Of a stretch of 10,549 bases of DNA, positions 6,642 through 10,549 are shown one piece after another (within the stretch, counting starts at the first letter, position 1; every line of letters starts with the position of its first letter). Location of the stretch: positions 1-10,549 of the forward strand of contig JAABTE010000070.1 in NCBI GenBank assembly GCA_011390035.1, written 5' to 3'. The translations under genes were made by a program, and so were the position numbers. The DNA is from Desulfobacteraceae bacterium (GTDB lineage Bacteria > Desulfobacterota > Desulfobacteria > Desulfobacterales > JAABSP01). The notes under the pieces were generated by a model that did not search any database, was not told where the DNA came from, and was given only the letters and a program-made list of their open reading frames with translations.

Positions 6642-8135
6642 ATGCCCGGGGGTGGAAAACCGGTTTCTCCCACGGTGGAGCTGACCAAGCACCGGATCAC
6701 CGTGCTGCTGGTGGACGACCAGGCCATCATCGGCGAGGCGGTGCGCCGGATGCTCATGACCGAGGAGGACATCGATTTCCACTACTGCCAGGACGCCACC
6801 ATGGCCATCAAGATGGCCGAGGGCATCTCGCCCACCGTGATCCTCCAGGACCTGGTGATGCCCGAGATCGACGGGCTGATGCTGGTGCGCTATTTCCGGG
6901 CCAACAAGTCCACCCGGGAGGTGCCCCTGATCGTGCTGTCCGGCAAGGAGGAGCCGGGCACCAAGGCCGAGGCCTTCGCCGTGGGGGCCAACGATTATCT
7001 GGTCAAGCTGCCGGACAAGCTGGAGGTGATCGCCCGGATCCGCCACCACTCCCAGGGCTACATCAACCTGCTGGAGAGAAACGAGGCATTCAAGGCCCTG
7101 CTGGAGAGCCAGAAGCAGCTCGAGGTGCGCAACCGCTTCATCCGGGAGACCTTCGGCCGGTACCTGTCCGACGACGTGGTGGACAACATCCTGGAAAACC
7201 CCGAGGGCCTGCGCCTGGGCGGGGAAAAGCGGATGGCCACCATCATGATGACCGATCTACGCGGCTTCACCGCCATCAGTGAGCGGCTTGCCGCCGAGGA
7301 CGTGGTGCGGGTGATCAACAACTATCTGGAGGTGATGATAGACATCATCATCAAATACCAGGGCACCATCGACGAGTTCATCGGCGACGCCATCCTGGTG
7401 CTTTTCGGCGCCCCCATCATGCGGGAGGACGACGCGGCCAGGGCCGTGGCCTGCGCCATCGAGATGCAGATGGCCATGGAGGCGGTCAATCAGCGCAACC
7501 GGGGCGCCGGCTACCCAGACGTGGCCCAGGGCATCGGCATAAACACCGGCGAGGTGGTCGTGGGCAATATCGGCTCGGAGAAGCGCTCCAAGTACGGCGT
7601 GGTGGGCCGCAATGTGAACCTTACCTCCCGCATAGAGTCTTACACCATCGGAGGGCAGACGCTGATATCGGAAAGCACCCTGAGGGCCTGCGGCCCCATT
7701 CTGCGCATCGACGACCATACCCAGGTGATGCCCAAGGGCGTCAAGGAGCCCATCACCATCTACGAGATCGGCGGCATCGGCGGCGAACACAACCTGTTCC
7801 TGCCGGAAAAGGCCCCCATGGAGATGATCGAGCTGCGCCGGCCCCTGACCATCCGCTACACCATGCTCAACGAGAAGGACACCCAGGAGGCGGCCCACAA
7901 GGGCTTTTTTCGAAAACTGGCCCCGGAGGGCGCCGAGATCGCAGGGGAGACGGCCGTGGGCCGGCTTACCAACATCAAGATCACCCTGCATGACGAGGAG
8001 GATTTCGAGATCACCACCGATCTTTACGCCAAGGTTACCCGGAATGTTTCCGCCGAGCCCGCCGTCTTCGTGGTGGTGTTCACCTCGATTCCGCCTGAGG
8101 CCCAGTCGTTTTTCAGCTATCGGTACAACTTTTAA
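6642..8135 (+). CDS. Response regulator: WspR-like receiver fused to a class III nucleotide cyclase plus C-terminal PilZ-like domain
   Basis: A 497-residue cytoplasmic output protein (numbering from ATG 6642). The receiver (about 17-135) reads VLLVDDQAIIGEAVRRML, TVILQDLVMPEIDG (phospho-Asp70), IVLSGKEEP and GANDYLVKLP (Lys122). The following coil (137-162) is also of WspR type. At about 165 the sequence changes to RETFGRYLSDDVVDNIL, the usual lead-in of bacterial class III cyclases. The catalytic domain (about 195-380) has both metal aspartates, D205 in MTDLRGFTAISE and D249 in FIGDAI, and the transition-state pair N326/R330 in VGRNVNLTSRIE. It should convert ATP or GTP to the 3',5'-cyclic nucleotide when phosphorylated by CheA. 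The purine-selecting positions are Glu245 and Gly319, so cAMP versus cGMP is open. A further 115 residues (about 382-497) form an alpha/beta domain with PilZ-like features. There is no GGDEF motif, unlike WspR. A longer form starting at GTG 6633 would add three residues. Confidence 0.92.
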   Translation: MPGGGKPVSPTVELTKHRITVLLVDDQAIIGEAVRRMLMTEEDIDFHYCQDATMAIKMAEGISPTVILQDLVMPEIDGLMLVRYFRANKSTREVPLIVLSGKEEPGTKAEAFAVGANDYLVKLPDKLEVIARIRHHSQGYINLLERNEAFKALLESQKQLEVRNRFIRETFGRYLSDDVVDNILENPEGLRLGGEKRMATIMMTDLRGFTAISERLAAEDVVRVINNYLEVMIDIIIKYQGTIDEFIGDAILVLFGAPIMREDDAARAVACAIEMQMAMEAVNQRNRGAGYPDVAQGIGINTGEVVVGNIGSEKRSKYGVVGRNVNLTSRIESYTIGGQTLISESTLRACGPILRIDDHTQVMPKGVKEPITIYEIGGIGGEHNLFLPEKAPMEMIELRRPLTIRYTMLNEKDTQEAAHKGFFRKLAPEGAEIAGETAVGRLTNIKITLHDEEDFEITTDLYAKVTRNVSAEPAVFVVVFTSIPPEAQSFFSYRYNF

Positions 8136-8199
8136 CTTCTCACGAGGCCGCGCCCCGGCGCACGGAGGCTTTTTTCATCCATAAGGACCCCAGCAAGTC

Positions 8200-9012
8200 A
8201 TGAAGATCAAATTCATCGGCGTCGGTTCCGCCTTTACCACATCCGAATACTTCCAGTCGAACCTGTTGATCACGGCGGAAAGCGGCCGGAAGATGCTGCT
8301 GGATTGCGGAACGGATATACGCTTTTCCCTCAATTCCTCCCCCGAAGCATGCCAGTCGGTGGTGGAGGAGATCGACGCGGTTTACATCTCCCACCTGCAC
8401 TCCGACCATGTGGGCGGCATGGAATGGATGGCGTTTCAGACCTATTTCAATCCGGATCAGCGGCGGCCCCGGCTCTTCATGGAGCAGGACACCATGCAGG
8501 AGATGTGGAACTTTTCCCTGAAGGGCGGCCTTGGCTGCATCGAGGGCAAGCGAATGCACCTGACCGACTACTTCGACTGCCGGGCCCTGCCCCGGGACGG
8601 GGTGTTCGAGTGGGAGGGCATCCGGTTCAATCTGGTGCGCATGCCCCATATCATAACCGGGTATCGGGATTTTTTCAGTTACGGGCTGATCATGGAGGAT
8701 GTGGCCCATGGCGGGCCCATGGTTTTTTTCACCACCGACACCCAGTTTCAGCCCGGGCTCATCCAGGAGATCGCCCCGAGGGCCGCGCTGATCTTTCATG
8801 ACTGCGAGACCAGCCCCTTTAAAAGCATCGTGCATACCCATTATGACGATCTGCTGGGGCTGCCCGAGACAATCCGGGGAAAGATATGGCTTTACCATTA
8901 CCAGCCCTGTCCGACTCAAAGGCCGGAACAGGACGGCTTTAAGGGATTCGTGTCCAGGGGCCGGGTGTTTTCACTGGTGGAAGGAACCATCAGGACTGAA
9001 GTGCGGGAGTGA
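8200..9012 (+). CDS. Metallo-beta-lactamase-fold hydrolase, RNase Z / cyclic-nucleotide phosphodiesterase-like
   Basis: A 270-residue soluble protein with no signal peptide. It starts MKIKFIGVGSAF with FQSNLLI following, as in the RNase Z and phosphodiesterase branch of the metallo-beta-lactamase superfamily. Metal ligands are complete: HLHSDH (65-70), H150 in RMPH, D180 in FFTTD and H233 in LYHYQP. HDCE (200-203) is an extra acidic/His motif. It should hydrolyse a phosphodiester or related bond using two metal ions. It follows the cyclase gene by 64 bases on the same strand, which suggests, but does not prove, that the substrate is the cyclic nucleotide made by that cyclase. Class II cyclic-nucleotide phosphodiesterases and anti-Pycsar Apyc1 enzymes belong to this fold. 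tRNA processing, ribonuclease or another hydrolase activity is equally possible from sequence alone. The start is the ATG at 8200; the best upstream match, AAGGA at 8183-8187, is rather far away (12 bases). Confidence 0.85.
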   Translation: MKIKFIGVGSAFTTSEYFQSNLLITAESGRKMLLDCGTDIRFSLNSSPEACQSVVEEIDAVYISHLHSDHVGGMEWMAFQTYFNPDQRRPRLFMEQDTMQEMWNFSLKGGLGCIEGKRMHLTDYFDCRALPRDGVFEWEGIRFNLVRMPHIITGYRDFFSYGLIMEDVAHGGPMVFFTTDTQFQPGLIQEIAPRAALIFHDCETSPFKSIVHTHYDDLLGLPETIRGKIWLYHYQPCPTQRPEQDGFKGFVSRGRVFSLVEGTIRTEVRE

Positions 9013-9126
9013 AGGGCAAGACTAAACGGCAAGACTGAAAGGCAAGACTGAAAGGCAGGACTGAATGGCAGGACTGAATGGCAGGACTGAACGGCAGGAC
9101 TGAACGGCAGGACTGAACGGCAAATT
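9010..9126 (+). repeat. 13-bp tandem repeat array starting at the hydrolase stop codon
   Basis: Nine consecutive 13-bp units, consensus tgaacggcaggac, start at 9010, 9023, 9036, 9049, 9062, 9075, 9088, 9101 and 9114. The first unit contains the TGA stop of the hydrolase gene as its first three bases, and every later unit begins TGA or TAA. Units change gradually along the array (caagac to caggac; base 5 a/c/t), and neighbours are most alike, which suggests slippage growth. There are no spacers. The array fills nearly all of the 129-base gap before the Cache gene; its last unit decays 15 bases before the ATG, next to the ribosome binding site. Confidence 0.92.
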
Positions 9127-9141
9127 AGAGAGGATTAGTGA

Positions 9142-9657
9142 ATGAAGCGATTTGCGTGCGTGTGCATGATGTCGGTAGCGCTTGTGGCGTCCATGGGCAT
9201 GTCGGGTATGTCCGTCGGGGCGCAGGAGGCGGCAACCCCCCAGCAGATTATCGAAAAGACGGCCCAGGCGGTGGATTTTCTTTCAAAGGCGGGCCAGGAG
9301 GGGCTTGAGTCTTTCAATCAGCCCGGCGAGCCCTGGGTGTGGCGGGACACCTACATCTTTGTTTATAACTGCGAAAAGGGCACCATTGAGGCCCATCCCA
9401 TCCGGCCCCAGCTCATCGGAAAGGAGCTGATGGGGTTAAAGGACATCAAGGGCAACTTCTTTTTCGTGCAGCTCTGCGAGGCGGCCAGGTCCCCCCAGGG
9501 CGGCTGGGTGGAATACTGGTGGCCCAAGCCCGGTGAAAAGGAGCCGTCCCGGAAGATCAGCCTCATGCGCCAGGTGCCGGGCACGCCCTACCAGTTGGGC
9601 GCGGGCATTTACGATGACGGCGCGAGCATCGAGGAGTTGAACGGGATGCTCAAGTAA
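9142..9657 (+). CDS. Secreted single Cache-domain protein
   Basis: A 171-residue protein with a signal peptide (about residues 1-27: KR at the start, a hydrophobic core of Val, Ala and Met, likely cleavage after SVGA before QEA), so it is probably periplasmic. The mature part matches single-Cache (sCache_2-like) domains: an N-terminal helix (TPQQIIEKTAQAVDFL), DTYIFVYNCEKGTIEAHP, LIGKELMGLKDIKGNFFF, GGWVEYWWPKPGE and GTPYQLGAGIYDD. Such domains bind small molecules and usually sit in receptors; here no membrane anchor or signalling domain is attached. Two cysteines (C77, C112) in the mature part could form a disulfide. The ATG at 9142 has GAGAGGA at 9128-9134 with a 7-base spacer. The gene may be read through from the hydrolase gene across the repeat array, or have its own promoter, which I could not identify. 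It may supply a ligand signal to the receptor, but that is inference. Confidence 0.85.
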   Translation: MKRFACVCMMSVALVASMGMSGMSVGAQEAATPQQIIEKTAQAVDFLSKAGQEGLESFNQPGEPWVWRDTYIFVYNCEKGTIEAHPIRPQLIGKELMGLKDIKGNFFFVQLCEAARSPQGGWVEYWWPKPGEKEPSRKISLMRQVPGTPYQLGAGIYDDGASIEELNGMLK

Positions 9658-10549
9658 GTCCTGAAAAACCGGTGGAGGGCCGAACCGGCGGCGGGCCGGC
9701 CAGAAGGGCCTGGGACACATGGCTCACCAGGCCCCATATGGCATCCGCCGCCAGATGCCGCTCGATGGACCGGTCGAACAGCACAGACACGCGGGGGGCG
9801 AATTCCGCGTCCCCCGCCCACATCAGGTAGTACACCGGAATCCGGGGAAAGGGCCACAGGGCGAACCCGGCGTCCGCCATGTCAACCGGACGGCCTCCAA
9901 GATGCCGGGCCGCCCGATCGAACCCCGGCAGATCCCCGCCATACCGCTCCAGCAGCGGTTCCGTCTTCAGCGCGTGTGGCCCCTTGAAGAAATGGCCCTC
10001 CTTGAGGTCCGCCGGCCCCACGATCTCCCCCGTCATGGGATGAAACGCCGTCACATTATTCAGATAGACCAGGGTCACCAGCTCCAGCATGGGAGCTTCC
10101 AGCTTTTCCCACTCGCCGTCCGTTGCCTGGCCGCTGTCCGTCGCCTGATCACCGTCCGACGCCTGGCCGCCGTCCGTTGTCTGACCGCCACCCGTTGTCT
10201 GACCGCCACCCGTTGCCTGGCCGCCGCCCGTTGCTTGGCCGCCACCCGTTGCCTGGCTTCCGCCCGTTGCCTGGCCGCCGCCCGCCGCCTGGCCGCCGCC
10301 CGTTGCCTGGCCGCCGCCCGTCGCCTGACCGCTGCCCGTTGCCGACCGGCGAAGGCAGCGGCCGGCAATGTCCACCAGGATGGTTTGGTTGAGGCTCGGG
10401 AACGTCAGCCCCCGTGCATTGCGCGGGTCCGGGCCGGGGTGGGGGGTCGCCAGGGTCAGGTTGCACAGCGCCGGCAGGTCCTTTTGGGCCAGCGCGTCCC
10501 AGTATTCGTCGGGCACCCTCACCGGCGCGTTGTTGTGGTTGACCGCCGG
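9650..10549 (-). CDS. DUF3786-like protein with internal hexapeptide repeat tract (5' end off the window)
   Basis: Reads from the right edge to a stop at 9652-9650. A GTG at 10522 is possible (290 residues), but it has no ribosome binding site and the frame stays open to the window end, so the true start is probably outside. Function is unknown. The C-terminal 155 residues resemble the DUF3786 family: LVYLNNVTAFHPMTGEIVGP, ADLKEGHFFKGP, PLLERYGGDLPGFDRAARHL, DAGFALWPFPRIPVYYLMW, GDAEFAPRVSVLFDRSIERH. The N-terminal segment (YWDALAQKDLPALC, then TILVDIAGRCLRR) fits the start of the same domain. Between them lies about 72 residues of GGGQAT repeats, an insertion relative to the family as I know it. 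The 3' end overlaps the convergent Cache gene by 8 bases. No signal peptide or catalytic motif is visible. It is not obviously part of the chemosensory system. Confidence 0.75.
   Translation of the reverse strand, partial: PAVNHNNAPVRVPDEYWDALAQKDLPALCNLTLATPHPGPDPRNARGLTFPSLNQTILVDIAGRCLRRSATGSGQATGGGQATGGGQAAGGGQATGGSQATGGGQATGGGQATGGGQTTGGGQTTDGGQASDGDQATDSGQATDGEWEKLEAPMLELVTLVYLNNVTAFHPMTGEIVGPADLKEGHFFKGPHALKTEPLLERYGGDLPGFDRAARHLGGRPVDMADAGFALWPFPRIPVYYLMWAGDAEFAPRVSVLFDRSIERHLAADAIWGLVSHVSQALLAGPPPVRPSTGFSGLT
10121..10336 (-). repeat. 18-bp x 12 minisatellite within the DUF3786-like gene
   Basis: Twelve contiguous 18-bp units run from 10121 to 10336 (plus-strand consensus cgttgcctggccgccgcc), with a broken partial unit at 10337-10343. 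On the coding (minus) strand each unit encodes G-G-G-Q-A-T. Units near the low-coordinate end have drifted toward Asp and Ser (for example D-G-G-Q-A-S and D-G-D-Q-A-T), while those in the middle and at the high-coordinate end are closest to consensus. The period is a multiple of three, so length variation stays in frame. Confidence 0.93.

Noticed and set aside
8144..8175. Possible rho-independent terminator between the cyclase and hydrolase genes
   Set aside because: There is a run of six T at 8170-8175, but the stem before it (CCG-CGC pairing with GCG-CGG) has a bulge, only 6 pairs, and is separated from the T run by four bases. It could be a weak attenuator, but is not supportable as a terminator.
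9015..9118. Possible CRISPR array or iteron-type origin
   Set aside because: Units are 13 bp, contiguous and without spacers, and no cas gene or replication initiator gene is near. A simple slippage array explains it better.
9660..9710. Inverted CCGGC/GCCGG sequence just past the Cache gene as a bidirectional terminator
   Set aside because: It lies inside the DUF3786-like coding sequence, has no T run on either strand, and such pairs arise readily in G+C-rich coding DNA.
10123..10392. Plus-strand open frame encoding a Pro/Arg repeat protein across the 18-bp array
   Set aside because: An 18-bp repeat is open in most frames by construction. The minus-strand frame is flanked on both sides by conserved-looking domain sequence, while this one has nothing outside the repeat.

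Overview
The window is G+C-rich, densely coded DNA, probably from a Desulfobacterota (former Deltaproteobacteria) bacterium. That is an inference from three things: the codon use, a DUF3786-type protein (a family I associate mainly with anaerobic deltaproteobacteria and archaea), and a chemosensory cluster of the alternative-cellular-function (Wsp-like) type. No rRNA, tRNA, CRISPR array or transposase was seen.

Positions 1-8135 form one tightly packed plus-strand chemosensory operon. In order it holds: the tail of an upstream gene (probably the CheR/WspC methyltransferase); a CheW adaptor with a WspD-type four-cysteine N-terminus; a hybrid CheA kinase with its own receiver domain (WspE-type); a membrane methyl-accepting receptor (WspA-type signalling tip); a CheB methylesterase (WspF-type); and a response regulator. 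Stops and starts overlap or lie within 5 to 35 bases, and most genes have good ribosome binding sites. The expected circuit is: periplasmic or membrane input to receptor, CheW, CheA and phosphotransfer, with CheR and CheB setting adaptation. In the Pseudomonas Wsp system the output is WspR, a receiver-GGDEF diguanylate cyclase. Here the WspR-like receiver and its coil are kept, but the output module is a class III nucleotide cyclase followed by a C-terminal domain with PilZ-like features. The pathway should therefore make a 3',5'-cyclic nucleotide instead of c-di-GMP. This output swap is the main discovery of the window.

Positions 8200-9012 encode a metallo-beta-lactamase-fold hydrolase, a plausible but unproven phosphodiesterase partner for the cyclase. 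A 13-bp tandem repeat array begins exactly at its stop codon and fills most of the gap to a small secreted single-Cache-domain protein (9142-9657). On the minus strand, converging and overlapping by 8 bp, is a DUF3786-like protein that runs off the right edge. Its domain is interrupted by twelve 18-bp repeats encoding a Gly/Gln/Ala/Thr hexapeptide.

A second theme is minisatellites. Four separate short tandem repeats of different unit length (36, 12, 13 and 18 bp) lie in the CheA linker, the receptor periplasmic domain, an intergenic gap and the DUF3786 gene. The three coding ones are all multiples of three.
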